A DNA stretch of 64,000 bases from Halictus rubicundus (GCF_050948215.1 NC_135152.1:6668310-6732309); one strand, 5' to 3'. Positions 1-11,629 are shown, counted from the first letter of the stretch. Translations and numbers: made by a program. Notes: generated by a model not told the origin, from the sequence alone.

Positions 1-1
1 C

Positions 2-310
2 CCTCCAGATCGGATTATCGATTGTCCACGATCGCCGTTCACCGGGATACCGCTGGATTACGAGCGGACCCCCGGCCAAGGGATCTGGAAAACGTCCACG
101 GATTCGATAACGGCGTCGCAAGTCGACGCCTCCACAACCTCAGATCCCACCCCCGCACCTTGCCAAGGTGACCAATGGCTCGATCTTCATGGACGAGTTT
201 TCGGGACGGTTGTTCGGGATCAAAGTGTCCACGCTGCGAAGAAGATCGCCCCGAAGGGAGAACAGGTGGCGGGGGTGGATGGGGTCATGGTGGATTCTAG
301 TGGTTTCTGA
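2..310 (+). CDS. Possible partial exon open at the left window edge, product not recognised
   Basis: The frame beginning at base 2 stays open for about 102 codons, until a TGA at 308-310, and has no start codon near its 5' end, as expected of an internal or 3' exon. Codons mostly end in G or C and the residue mix looks protein-like (Asp/Glu, Thr/Ser/Pro and Gly balanced, few low-complexity runs). A pyrimidine-AG (CCTCCAG) ends at base 8 and could be an acceptor; a CAG|GTGGCG junction at 265/266 falls on a codon boundary and could be a weak donor. No domain is recognised. The 147-bp tandem array starts about 110 bases downstream, as would fit the start of an intron. The alternative is a chance open frame in a GC-rich block. 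The function is unknown and I would not name it. Confidence 0.35.
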   Translation, partial: PPDRIIDCPRSPFTGIPLDYERTPGQGIWKTSTDSITASQVDASTTSDPTPAPCQGDQWLDLHGRVFGTVVRDQSVHAAKKIAPKGEQVAGVDGVMVDSSGF

Positions 311-420
311 GTTGGGAGGATTTTTTAGGGGTTGCTTAATATTTATGGTCTTTCAGGTTGTCTTCCGGATTTTTCGGTTTGGTTGTGGGAATTATTAATT
401 ATTGGATTGGAGCGAAAGAC

Positions 421-1470
421 AGGTGATCGTGTTAGGGGTAGTTTTTGGTACTTTTACTTTGAATATTTGAACGTTTTTTCGATTCTAATTATTCTTCTTG
501 AATTTTTTTCTGTATTTTTTTGTTCGATTACAGTAAGCCTGAAGTACTGGACATGGGTGTGAAGGATAGGTGATTGTGTTGAGGGTGGTTTTTAGTATTT
601 TTTACCTTGAATATTTGGACGTCTCTTCGATTCTAATTATTTTTCTTGAATATTTTCTGTATTTTTATGTTCGATTACAGTAAGCTTGAAGTACTGGACA
701 TGGGTGTGAAGGATAGGTGATTGTGTTGAGGGTGGTTTTTAGTATTTTCTACCTTGAATATTTGGACGTATCTTCGATTCTAATTATTCTTCTTGAATAT
801 TTTCTGTATTTTTATGTTCGATTACAGTAAGCTTGATGTACTGGACATGGGTGTGAAGGATAGGTGATTGTGTTGAGGGTGGTTTTTAGTATTTTTTACC
901 TTGAATATTTGGACGTTTCTTCGATTCTAATTATTCTTCTTGAATTTTTTTTCTGTATTTTTATGTTCGATTACAGTAAGCCTGAAGTACTGGACATGGG
1001 TGTGAAGGATAGGTGATTGTGTTGAGGGTGGTTTTTAGTATTTTTTACCTTGAATATTTGGACGTTTCTTCGATTCTAATTATTCTTCTTGAATGTTTTC
1101 TGTATTTTTATGTTCGATTACAGTAAGCCTGAAGTACTGGACATGGGTGTGAAGGATAGATGATTGTGTTGAGGGTGGTTTTTAGTATTTTCTACCTTGA
1201 ATATTTGGACCTTTCTTCGATTCTAATTATTCTTCTTGAATATTTTCTGTATTTTTATGTTCGATTACAGTAAGCTTGAAGTACTGGAAATGGGGGTGAA
1301 AGATAGGTAATCCTGTTGGTGGCGGTTTTGAGCACTTTTTACCGTGAAAATTTTTCAGTATGTTTGTTTAATTGTGTCGCTCGTAATTTCTGCATTTGCA
1401 CGTTTTATTACAATAACCTTAAAGTATGGAACACTGGGGTGAAAGACAGGTGATCATGTCGAGGGTGGTT
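421..1470. repeat. 147-bp tandem repeat array (7 units)
   Basis: Successive units begin with AGGTGAT(T/C) or a close variant at 421, 568, 715, 862, 1011, 1158, 1305 and 1448, so the spacings are 147, 147, 147, 149, 147, 147 and 143. The central five units are nearly identical; the first and last are clearly diverged. Each unit has a T-rich middle (TTCGATTCTAATTATTCTTC), the string GATTACAGTAAGC, and a G-rich end (GTACTGGACATGGGTGTGAA). Divergence rising toward both edges is the usual pattern of unequal exchange. The array shows no coding potential. It is unrelated in sequence to the 172-bp and 270-bp arrays elsewhere in the window. Confidence 0.93.
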
Positions 1471-1474
1471 TCCG

Positions 1475-2075
1475 CTTATCTGAATTGTGTGGAATAGTTC
1501 GATAAATTTGTTTATGATTTCAGCTTCTCTACTGAAGTGTTAATACAGTATCACACGATGCCACATACAAAACGTTATTAATAAATAGGTTATGAGAGAA
1601 ACCCTCCGTTCAATTTTCTTGATATTTCCATGCGGTGGATACGAAAGAACGCGAAGATTGCCAAAAACGGTAGCACTAATTCCGAACCTTTCATCAAAGG
1701 ACCAAGCAAAGGTGTGCGAACCGGGGGCAAAGGAGACCAGAAAATTATTCTTCCAGCCGCAGGGTATGTCGGTTAATTTTCAAGTCTGACGAACGACGTT
1801 GTAGGACCGGGGTCCGTTCATTTTTCGTCGGGCTCGATTTCACCGAGTCGTATCGATTGCTCCACGGATCGGGAAATCCGAGGGAAAATAAGAAGGGACT
1901 CTGTGAATGGACGAAAACCTCCCTCGAGGACATTTCCTTGGAGGGGTGGGGAGCAGGGAGCCGGAAGGAGAGCGACGAGCTCTTCAGACGCGAGAAAATT
2001 ATTTTCCAGAAATCGGACGCGAATCATTACTCGGGCTCGAGTCGATTCAACGGTCCCTGCCGAGTTGGAAAACTT
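1475..2075. other. Non-coding stretch without a recognisable feature
   Basis: AT-rich sequence grades into a GC-rich block after about 1800. Short frames overlap on both strands in the GC-rich part, which is what few stop codons would give by composition alone. Nothing in it is recognised. Confidence 0.5.
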
Positions 2076-2077
2076 TC

Positions 2078-2145
2078 CTGTCTCTCTCTCTCCCTCTCTC
2101 CCTCTCTCTTTATCCCTCTTCTTCCTTCTCTCTCTTTCTCTGTGT
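2078..2145. repeat. Imperfect (CT)n tract
   Basis: Alternating TCTCTC runs are broken by CCC and TTT interruptions. This is the first of about twelve CT/GA tracts in the window. Confidence 0.85.
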
Positions 2146-2234
2146 TACTCCTCTCTTCGTCCTTGCTTTCTTTCGCGACGCCGGCGAAAGCTGGTAAACT
2201 CCGATATCGGTTTACAGACAATTAGTCGCCGTAA

Positions 2235-5200
2235 TCACGAATTAACGTTCAGTGGACGAAGATGAAAATCTTCTCGGAAGTTTCGTCGGCGGGGATTGAT
2301 TGCGAAAAGCTGCTATCGATTGATCATAAATGCAGTTATTTGGGCTGTGATTGAGTCTCCGGCAATTTATATCGTCTGTGTCAGCTACTTGTTTATTTAT
2401 TTAATTATTCTACTTATTGCGCAGTAATATGAGAGCAAAATGTGAGATTCCCTTATATTTTTTAAAGTGGAGCCAGAAAACCTCAGACTGTGCAATGATT
2501 TAATTTTTCAATGCTGTTTTATATATCTTTATCAGCCTTTTTTGAATGGAATATATTCCTTCTTTCTATCTGTGCGTCACAGGGTTAATTTTACTAGACA
2601 TTTTGTCGTTAGTCGTTCTATAAAAATAATATGTATTTATTGTAAATTTATATTAGTAGTGCACTCAGAATACGGAATTTTAGTTGTCACAAAATTCTAA
2701 GCAGAACCATTTTTTCCATATGTCGTTCTTTCGTAATTATACATCTTTCCTAATTGTTCAGGAAAGTTCGTCAAATATATCAAATTTGCATATAGGTCCT
2801 TGAAACGGATGAAGTATTACTTTGTCATTTCATTTGTAGAACTACCCTAGATTAGTAAAGTCACAATTACTACATCGATCTCGCGTACACAAATTTCTAA
2901 CCACGCAAATGAATACAGATTGCACCATTAGCCATTGCTTAATGAAAACGTAACCTTACATTACGGCACCCATAAAGTCGTAATAATGGGATGCGAAACA
3001 AATTGCAGAACACAGAACAAGCTCGGCCAATAAAAACGCGAAATACTGGACAGCCTGACAGGGCTTCCTGCCAACAGCGGTAGAACGGCATTCGTAGATG
3101 CAAATGCTGCCGGACGGGAAAAAAGAACTATTTATAGTCGAAATTCTACGGCGCTAAGCGAATTAACATAACCAGATAACTGCAATAGTTGGTAAACGGA
3201 AGAGTAAATTCGAAGTTACGCGAGACCCGCGCGGATATTCAACCCGTAGGAGTTTTAACGACGAAGAACGAGAATAAATTCCGCGGCGGTACGCTCTCGC
3301 CGTGCTACCTGGAATATTTCGTCTCTCGTGCGGCATGAATTCCGAACGAGGTGTGAATCACGGCCCGGTTCGACGATGACCCCCGTGACAGGAGGACGGC
3401 ACTGTTTTTATTTCGGATCGGCGACGATCTACGTCTCAAAAAAAAAAGTAGAGGAGATTCGAATTCAGGCTGCCCGAGAATTTTTAATAAATCGTCTCGC
3501 TTTTTTTCGCAAAATTTTCCGTAATTATTCCGCCGGTTTGAAAATTTCATCCAATTTATTCCACTTCCGAGAAGAAGCACTGAAAATACACCCGCATGAA
3601 CATTTTTCCAAATTATACCACTAATGGTTCCAAATGAACTTAACGAACTCGCTGGAAAAATCGAATGCTCCTCCGTCTGCCAGTTATCCTTTTAATGAAA
3701 TTTTTACTGCTGTTCAACTTTCCTTGTAGATTCAAGATAAAATGAATTTTATATTGCAATCAGTGCACCCCATTTTATGCATTTGGGTAGGTCAAGAATG
3801 AAAGAGTTATTTTCATAGAATTGAAATAATTAACGGTAGAAATATATTTCTATTTAGCTTCCTTTTCTTGCAACCGGTACATACAAATTTCGCATAAAGA
3901 TGGTTTACTGTAATGAGAATTGAGTTTTTGTTACGAGCAAGATAAAGGATCGTGGAATATTTCTTCTTGCGCGAGTTTCATAGAGTTCACAGTGCAGTAA
4001 TAACGAGCGATTCCCGTGGAAGAAATCGGACGTATGAACGGAGCTTAGCATCGAACATTCCCGGACCCTAAGCCCGTGGTCCTACCCGAAGGACACGAAG
4101 TCTCGAGGTAATCCTCGGTCAGGATCGAGCACGAACCGCTGTTCGTCACAGGAGTCGAGCGATCCTGGAAAACGCACCAACGGCGGCGGTTGCATCCTGC
4201 GCGAGGATCCTCCCTTCCTGCACCGTAAATCCATTCTCGAAGCTGATCTCGACGCTACCGAACCCTTATCCCTCGGGAACTTTACTGCGGCTAGAATTGA
4301 TCCTTGATTATTTACTCCGGTCCTCCTCGAGCCATCGTAACGAACAAATTTTTCCCCGTGATCATAAAACTTGCGTCTCGATCGCGATCCCTCCTGAAAT
4401 TCACGTCTCCATTTTATATGCATACCAATATGGCGGCGCCCTTTCCTGTGAAAAAATCGCTTAACTTCAAACACGCATAACGTTCGAACCAGTGAATTTC
4501 TCGCATTGAAACTTGGATTTTTGGCACATTCTCGTAAAAATCTACAGGGTTGCGTAAAAAATGTTAAAAATTACTGGATTGTTAAGGTAAAGTTTAACCA
4601 AATATACTTTCAATCCATGTTACTAGACACCTCATGAAAAGTAAAAATGCTCTGCCACAATTGCAACAAATAGAAGCTACAAAAACATTTATTAGGTTGA
4701 CAAAAATTTTACATTTCTAAATTTCCCTCATGCGTATACTGTGTGGTGTCCGCGCACCGTATGCATAAAATATGAAAACAATTATTGTTACAGAAAATGC
4801 AGCAATTGTTCGTGTACATCTCACGGTGCAATTTGAAGGAAAGACGCGGCCAAAATTAATTTGATCCTCTTTATTCGATATAAATGGTGTGTCCGTCACA
4901 GAGATAACGTGTCAACAGGGTATAGAATTTCTCGAAAGCCTCGGGAAGCTTTTCTATCGGCAAGAGGATTTAATAAAGCAGCAGATCAGCGCCGTTATCA
5001 ATGCCACATATCGCGCCTCTATCGTACCACAAATTTCCCAGGGCTCCAAAGAAGTGCATCCGCTGAACGACCGCAGAATGGATCCTGTTCCGACTATCCG
5101 TATCTCGATCTTCCTGGTGCGACCAGAACGCAGGACAGATTCGAATCCCTAGGCGGACCTGGTGGTCCCATTGACGGCAATCGAGACGCCGGATCTTCGA

Positions 5201-5930
5201 CCGGGAACTTTCCTGCACGCCTTTCAGAATTACCCTAATGGCCGATTCAGTCGCCGCCGTGTGTCCGACAAAAATTATTATTACTTTAACACTGGAACTA
5301 CCGCGAGATAAATGCGACTGACCTATATCGCTTTGTAACAGTGACAGGACTGTGTCCATTCAGACTTCATACAACTTTTATTGTAATATGTGCTTCAATG
5401 AAGAGGTTCGTTAAAAAATTTCGGACGAAAACATTTTTACAATTTCGGTAATTGTAAAAGAAAAAGTTAGGAATCAGTCATTTTTACTGGTCCGGTAGCA
5501 CGAAAGTGTTCGAACGCCCTTTAAAATAGTGCATTTTCTAAACTACGATCTCCATCACAAAGTACAGAATTCGAATCAGTCAATTGTATAATCCAACACA
5601 TTGAATGCCAATAAATTCTCCTAACATTCTAAACTATTTTCGTTCCCGGCTCCACTGTTCCAAAAGCTTGAACCGATTCGAGGGATTCGAAAAATCGGAG
5701 GGCGCACGATTTGGAGTCACAAGGGCCGATAAAGGGTCGAATCTTTAATCCATCAGGCTCAAGGAGGTATTGCCGATAATCCGTAATAAAATCCGAGGCA
5801 GTGGGGCGACCCGAGTCATGCCAATTGCCGACGATCGGGCTTCGAAGAAATTCCTCGCCGTTCGTTCGCGAATTCAATGTCCGCACGTCTCTGGTCACTC
5901 TTGCGGCTCCAGATACTTTTCCGTTTCCAT
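2235..5930. other. Long non-coding stretch with one dispersed repeat copy
   Basis: AT-rich DNA lies between GC-richer islands near 3200-3500, 4060-4440 and 4880-5260. Frames up to 130 codons occur (for example 4082-4474 on the minus strand and 4889-5152 on the plus strand), but overlapping frames are open on both strands and none resembles a known domain. A diverged repeat copy at 4448-4575 is listed separately. I see no RNA gene. Confidence 0.45.
4448..4575 (+). repeat. Dispersed repeat P, copy 1
   Basis: This segment aligns with 53565-53710. Shared strings include ACCAGTGAATT, CTCGCATT(A/G)AAACTT and GATTTTTGGCA, followed in both by TTCTCGT and a run of AAA-rich sequence. The two copies differ by many substitutions and small indels, so the repeat is old. 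Its class is unknown. Confidence 0.6.
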
Positions 5931-5934
5931 CTTG

Positions 5935-5990
5935 CCTCTCTCTCTCTGTCTCTCTCTCTCGCTCTCTCTCTCTGGCTCTCTTCTCTTCCT
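5935..5990. repeat. Imperfect (CT)n tract
   Basis: TCTCTC runs are interrupted by single G bases. It lies in a GC-rich block with no recognised gene. Confidence 0.85.
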
Positions 5991-6955
5991 ATCGGCTTTT
6001 TCTACATCGTTGTCCCGGTTTCGTTCGGGCATCGCGATATTTCAATTGGGACCGGGACGACGCGGGGGCGGATGGAAGCCGTGTTATCGTAATCTGCTTT
6101 CGGAACGTATCGCCGACGCGTTTGTCGACAGCATAAAGTAATCGCTCCAGCAGTTTCCAGTCACGTCGGCTGCGTTAGTCCAGCCGTGGACCTCGCGTGG
6201 ATCCGAATCCGCAAAATCCGAAGTTACGGCGCAGAAATTCTAGGTACTAGATTGTCCCATATGAAATCTACAATTTTTAACGAGCACAAACTTTTTTTCG
6301 AAATTAATTTACTGGTAAAAAAAAACACCATTCCATATTTGCACCAGACCATATTTTGGTCCTTCCCGTTCTTCATCTATAAGATTTTGTGGCTTCACTA
6401 TCGATAAATTATGTGCTGGTCTCTAGGAGTATTTTTGTAGCTCGAGGTCACTGCAATCTCTTTCTCAAACTCTGAATTAAGTTATCTGAAAATTGTGTTT
6501 TTCTCACATAAAATGTACCTTTTCTCGGGAACCACTCGGACTACCTTCAGAAAGTCTTCTCTGTTTGATACCTTACTCTCTTCCTGTATATTTTGACACG
6601 GGAGAGGGGGGGGGGGGTGTTAAAATATTGCTATCTTGAAAAATTATTTAGCTGAAAGTGCAATTTTTTCCAATTTTCTCAGGACCTTTAAAAATTTGTG
6701 AAAAATATAGTTTAGAAAATTTTTGGAAACCCGCTCGTTAAAGTATGCAGGGAAACAAGAGACAAACAGAAAAATATTTTTTGAAGATATCGCTTATAGT
6801 TCCTGAGAAAAGGAAGATTGAATACTGGGAGATGGCGGAGCTACAGGACACCTCTTAAATTCCTTTAAAAACCGTATAATCGCAAATCCTTATCGCTCGT
6901 TAGTAAATGAAAAAAGTGTATTAAACCCGATAAACTCGATTGCCGAATTTCACTT
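5991..6955. other. Non-coding stretch with a 12-base G run
   Basis: It is GC-rich to about 6240, then AT-rich. A run of 12 G lies at 6606-6617. The AT-rich part (6400-6950) has the look of an old transposon interior, with many short A/T runs, but I see no inverted ends and no reading frame that would prove it. Confidence 0.4.
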
Positions 6956-6959
6956 TTAA

Positions 6960-7171
6960 CACGTTGACTGCCACGTCACCCAAATGTGGGTGACGGAATT
7001 ATTTGTCCAGGTTTTGAAATGAATTTTTAAGTTAATATATTCATTCTACCAAATTTGGTTAGGATCTGTAAAATGCAAGAATATTTTCATTATATACATT
7101 ATATTATTTCATTCAATAACTTACTTTGATTTTATGGAATTTTTGAGGTTTCTGGTATGCCAGTCAAAGTG
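6960..7171. mobile_element. piggyBac-type MITE (family C) with TTAA target duplication
   Basis: The 212-bp element is bounded by TTAA at 6956-6959 and 7172-7175. Its left end reads CACGTTGACTGCCACGTC and its right end, read inward on the other strand, CACTTTGACTGGCATACC, giving imperfect inverted repeats of about 15 bases. A perfect small hairpin (CACCCAAATGTGGGTG) sits just inside the left end. It contains no open frame, so it would depend on a transposase from elsewhere. Exact TTAA duplication is the hallmark of the piggyBac superfamily; the superfamily call is inferred from that and the size. Confidence 0.82.
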
Positions 7172-7175
7172 TTAA

Positions 7176-7827
7176 AGAATAAAAACTCGTGGCCAGCAAT
7201 TTTGTACGATTTTCCCATGATAGAAACTTTACTCGGTAGAGAGAGCAGAGCGCGTAACGCGGTTCGCAGCAGTCGGACGATTCTCGAATAAATCGAATCG
7301 CGTCTTCTTCGAGCGTGATTCGAATCGTATCACGTAGGTATGCGCATCGAAACAACGTGACAACCGAATGGAACAGTTGGAAACAGCATCAAGGGGCCCC
7401 TCTCCTCCGGCCACGGTGCTTGCTGGAAAGGGATCTAGATAACGTTTCCACGCGATAAATTAATCCAATCGTCCATCGTACGCGCAACTTCCTCTCTCGC
7501 CTATGCCCTTCTTCCTCTCCTCCTCCTCCCTGTTTCCGCCTCGGCTACGCTCCTACCGGTCCTCTTCATTCCATGATTTTTCACCTTCGCTCCTCTGTTT
7601 TATCGTTCGGTAAAACAGATGATTTAGAGGCCTGTGAATTCTGCTTTCGCCCTGCTAACGAAGAATTCACGATCGATACCTCGGTGACGCTCGAAATTTA
7701 TTTGCGACAGAAATACCCTAACGAAACTGTTGAACTTGATTCCAACTATTTAAACGGGGACGACGAGTTAATTCGTCGCTCCAGTTCACTCAAACTTTTC
7801 AGTTTCTTCTTCAGTCGGTAAATAACT
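7176..7827. other. Non-coding stretch before the MITE A array
   Basis: The GC content is moderate. An 82-codon frame at 7573-7821 (+) has a balanced residue composition but no recognisable domain, splice context or repeat relation. I leave it as unsupported. Confidence 0.4.
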
Positions 7828-8536
7828 GACTGCGGACGTTTATACAAAATAAGAATTTTCTGTTTGAATTGCAACTGGAGTGAAATAGACATTTATGTTC
7901 TGTCTTAATGTGTTTAATAGTTTGGAAGTAATATAACAGTATTTTTAAAATCTTCTAATGCTTTTACTGTTTTAAATTACGCCTACTCATTTTTGTCATA
8001 AATGCGGATGTTTATGCAAAATAAGAATTTCCTGTCTGAATTGCAACTGGAGTGAAATAGAAATTTATGTTCTGTCTTAATGTGTTTAATAGTTTGGAAG
8101 TAATATAACAGTATTTTCAAAATCTTCTAATGCTTTTACTGTTTTAAATTACACCTACTCATTTTTGTCATAAATGCGGATGTTTATGCAAAATAAACAT
8201 TTTCTGTCTGAATTGCAACTGGAGTGAAATAGAAATTTATTTTCTGTCTTAATGTGTTTAATAGTTTGGAAGTAATATAACAGTATTTTTAAAATCATCT
8301 AATGCTTTTACTGTTTTAAATTACACCTACTCATTTTTGTCATAAATGCGGATGTTTATGCAAAATAAAAATTTTCTGTCTGAATTGCAACTGGAGTGAA
8401 ATAGAAATTTATTTTCTGTCTTAATGTGTTTAATAGTTTGGAAGTAATATAACAGTATTTTTAAAATCTTCTAATGCTTTTACTGTTTTAAATTACACCT
8501 ACTCATTCTTGTCATAAATGCATAAAATCCACAGTC
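7828..8536. mobile_element. MITE A copy expanded into four tandem 172-bp units
   Basis: The left terminus is GACTGCGGACGTTTATACAA (7828 on) and the right terminus TGCATAAAATCCACAGTC ends at 8536, followed by TA. Between them the left-end motif GCGGA(C/T)GTTTAT recurs at 7832, 8004, 8176 and 8348, exactly 172 bases apart; the right terminus appears only after the fourth unit. Removing three units leaves a 193-base element, the size of other MITE A copies. Units differ by only a few substitutions. At each internal junction the right-end CATAAATGC runs straight into the left-end GCGGATG, so a short overlap at the terminal repeats joins the units. This is a transposon that has become a small tandem array. 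Confidence 0.9.
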
Positions 8537-10195
8537 TAATCATAGTATTTAAATTTGTTACTATAATTTACGTTGATCTTGATAAAATTTTTGTTGTCTC
8601 GATTTTACTTCTCTGTCGTTACATATTCGTAATTGTTCGTAATTAGAAAGTTATACAATTAAGAGGTCAATTATATGATTGCACATAAATGCAAGGAATA
8701 AACCGGCTACGTTAGAGCTTTTCTAAAAATTGTGATTATCATATCTACGATGGATTCTGCAGGAAATATCTTACATAAATTAATTTGCTAACATTATGCA
8801 TACGGTAAGTTGTATGATTGAAAGCTGTGCTTCTGTTCGTAACTGAATACTGGAGTTCTCTCGCTGAGTTTGTCTTCGCTGAGAATAGAACGTTATTTCT
8901 CTATCAATGTTTAACTGTTGATTTATGATTGTGCTCTGAGTCTTGTAAGTTTCCATAATTCTGGATTGCTTTATAAAAATCAGGATGGAGCAAGATCAAC
9001 TTCAACGACTGCGAGATTCCATTCACTGAAAACAAAATTTATTCGCGCAGGATGAAACGTTTACTATTCCTCCATTATCAATATTTAAGCATCGAAGTTA
9101 ACATTGACTTCTATTAAACTATCGATCCTAGAAATTTCCATTATTATGCGTTCTTTTATGGAGATTGAAATCAAGAAAAATTGTCCTGGACGACTTGCGC
9201 TAAGAGTAAACCGGAAGTACTATAAATTTTTGGTTACAGTAGTAGGTTCTACAAAATGCGTAGTATAAATATATGAAGGTTTTCAAACTATGAACAACAA
9301 GAAATTAACAGCTTCAAACGATATTCTTGCACACCAAGATATATAATCTTGTTTATTCTACGATAGCGAACATATAAAAAAGTTTTAAGTATATCAGCGT
9401 ATTAGTGTCAACTTAATAAAATAATTAAGAGAAGAAATAAATTTTTATTTCGCTCCTGCGTCTTGCAATCGATGCAAACATTTTTTATTTTGCATAAAGA
9501 TCCGCAGTCTAGCTTTTAGTAATTCACCAAAAAATGTATGACAAAAGAAAGTTTATGTTTAATCTGAAGAAGACGAAGCATGCGCCCACGATTCCAAATT
9601 CCGGCACGCAACAAGTCGTTACGAAACGTCTTAACGATGGGAAAGCCGTGGAACCTGGTTAAAAAATAAAACGTCGGGTTTATGGTCGTCGCATGGCGTC
9701 GGAATATTTATCGACGGATCGACGAAACAGAACACGGAACGTAGGCGTCGGGACGCGTCGCGTCGCGTCGCGTCCCGCCGCGTTGTCGGAAGGCCACGTT
9801 TAGGCGTGTCTACCCCGACCCTGATGAAGCTACTTTCGATGCTGGCGGAGCTGCGTTTTGCTAATAGGGAACGTGGCTTGTGCACGAACGAGAGAGTCGT
9901 CCGTCCCCCCTCCCCTGCTGTAAATTCGAGCAGAATTTTGAACGGGAACGTCGACGAATATTACGTGAACGATCAATTTCTGCTGTAATCGGCGATTCGG
10001 ATTCCGGCGTCGTTGAAACCGAAAGCGTCATCCGCGTGTCATTCGAGATTCCTGACCGGTCGACTGCGAAATGGACTGTTGAGAATGATACTGTCTTCCG
10101 CATTCTTTCGCCAAGGACGTTCCCCTTTTCCCTTTCCCTTTGAACCCTACTCTGAATTCACTCCTGGAAACCTATCTTCTTAAATGATTTTTTAA
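8537..10195. other. Non-coding stretch; AT-rich, then a CGTCG-rich GC block
   Basis: Bases 8540-9590 are AT-rich and unique except for the MITE A end at about 9476-9509. Bases 9590-10140 are GC-rich and contain repeated CGTCG units near 9740-9785. Frames on both strands overlap in the GC block and none is recognised. Confidence 0.45.
9476..9509. mobile_element. MITE A terminus (single end)
   Basis: TTTTATTTTGCATAAAGATC followed by CGCAGTC ends at 9509 and is followed by TA. The matching opposite end is not clear within 250 bases upstream, so this is a truncated or strongly diverged copy. Confidence 0.7.
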
Positions 10196-10199
10196 TATA

Positions 10200-10520
10200 C
10201 AGGGTGCGGCGCAAATTAGACCACACGATTTTTCAGCCCCTTCGGGTGGTCGGACAGAAAAGTGTTTCGTACCAAAGTGAATCAGTATTTAACCGACAAG
10301 AAATTGCAATGTTTTAAATTTAACAAAAAATCGATTTTCAACAAGAAATCAAGGTCGTCGTCATATCTCTTAATGGAACTGGATATTTTTAACTTCATAA
10401 TATTGTAGGCGATGTCGAAACGAATTCAACGACCTGCTATACAATGACTTTCAGATGACCTTGAAAGAAAATATCGCCATTAATCAATTGCCAGAATGTT
10501 TGAATTATTTCGACGGTACG
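10200..10520 (+). mobile_element. Left-end fragment of a Tc1/mariner-like element
   Basis: The sequence begins TA|CAGGGTGCGGCGCAAATTAG at 10198. The start CAGGGTG after a TA is shared with the two elements at 39913 and 44240, which have both ends. No matching right end is found before the next element at 10532, so it appears truncated. The inner boundary is approximate, and no transposase frame is visible. Confidence 0.5.
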
Positions 10521-10531
10521 TAATAGCAACG

Positions 10532-10725
10532 CCTCGCATTTAGAGGTAAACAAATGAACGTAAACATTGTGAATGCTCATTTCCTCAACGTTTGTGTCGC
10601 AAGATCTGTTAGTTCATTACATGAAATTGTGAGATACGTTGTAACAATAAACTAACTGAAAACTAACTGAAAACTAACTAACCGAAGCAATGTTTACGTT
10701 CATTTGTTTACCTCTAAATGCGAGG
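10532..10725. mobile_element. Short element with 37-bp perfect terminal inverted repeats
   Basis: Bases 10532-10568 (starting CCTCGCATTTAGAGGTAAAC) are the exact reverse complement of 10689-10725, with no mismatch over 37 bases. The 120-base interior contains repeated AACTAACTGAAA units and no frame. The flanking bases give no obvious target duplication, so the true ends may lie slightly outside. Perfect arms suggest recent origin or selection for pairing. The family is not recognised. Confidence 0.8.
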
Positions 10726-10859
10726 ACAAAACACGAGCGTGGCACGTGTTCTTTGCATTGAGCCCGACCGATGCACCACAGGTCAGGCTCGCGATACTCA
10801 TTTTTGGTCCGATTACCCGACCACGAATCTCACACGTGGTTGTAGGGCAAAGGGTTAAA

Positions 10860-10895
10860 GCAGACAATTTTTATTTTGCATATAAATCCGCAGTC
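10860..10895. mobile_element. MITE A terminus (single end)
   Basis: AATTTTTATTTTGCATATAA followed by ATCCGCAGTC ends at 10895 with TA after it. No partner end is recognised upstream. A GGGCAAAGGGTTAA string just before it (near 10845) resembles a piggyBac-type MITE terminus. Confidence 0.7.
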
Positions 10896-11020
10896 TAAAT
10901 CAGTCCTGGGCAACCGGTGGCTCGCGAGCCACATGCGAGTCCCCTTCCCACACCTGAGAGTTCCCATCATGCTCCTATGGAGTGCGAGAGAAGTGGGACA
11001 GGGAGCATGCGGTAATGTGA

Positions 11021-11629
11021 ATTCATTATTTCAATTTTGGTGATATGGACACCGTACATACCTAACAATGTGCAGTATTATATCTGAATGTAATATGTTA
11101 TAATTTATTGTGTATATTATTCAGAATAATACCAATTGCATTCTTTTGTTGCTTGAAGTATTGGAATTTATTCATTGAACACCTTTTCCTTTTGACGTAG
11201 AAAATCGAAGCGAGCATTTGTTTAATAACATTCCTTTCGTTCAGACACCCCATTAAATTTTCATAAACGCCATTCGAGCTCTTATTGTACATTTCCAATT
11301 ACATTTATAAAGTCCAGTGTGCACTGATCATTAAACTGCAGATTTCATTCATTTGATAAAAATGAGTATTGTCGAAACTATTAACACAAGAATTACCCAG
11401 CTCGTCAAGATGACGGATTTCAAATTTTTTTCTTTTACAATTCATGTACTTGTAGAAATATTTTCTTGAGAAACGTTTTAGGATGCTTTGTTATTCAAGT
11501 AAAGGTTGCTATGAAAGTCCTACGAGATCTGAACAAATTCAATCATGTTATTATCGTAAAGGAAGATACAGTCGGGGAGAATATTAAGTGGACAAGTCAT
11601 AAAAATCGCATAACTTTTTGAACGATTCA
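11021..11629. repeat. Dispersed ~600-bp repeat M, copy 1
   Basis: This copy aligns over almost its whole length with 16561-17188. Shared strings include ACACCGTACATACCTAACAA, ACGCCATTCGAGCTCT and ACACAAGAATTACCCAGCTC. Copy 2 carries an extra AT-rich insertion near 16630. From TA at 11567 the copy runs into the left end of the nested element N (CAGTCGGGGAGAATATTAAG), which is truncated here after about 60 bases. There is no long frame; the class is unknown. Adjacent bases 10896-11020 hold nothing recognised. Confidence 0.88.

Noticed and set aside
5125..5150. GATTCGAATCCC as a tRNA B box
   Set aside because: The bases around it cannot form a T-arm stem or acceptor stem, and no A box lies at the right distance upstream.
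11098..11298. 66-codon frame in repeat M as a transposase fragment
   Set aside because: It starts at a TTG right after a stop and shows no transposase motif.
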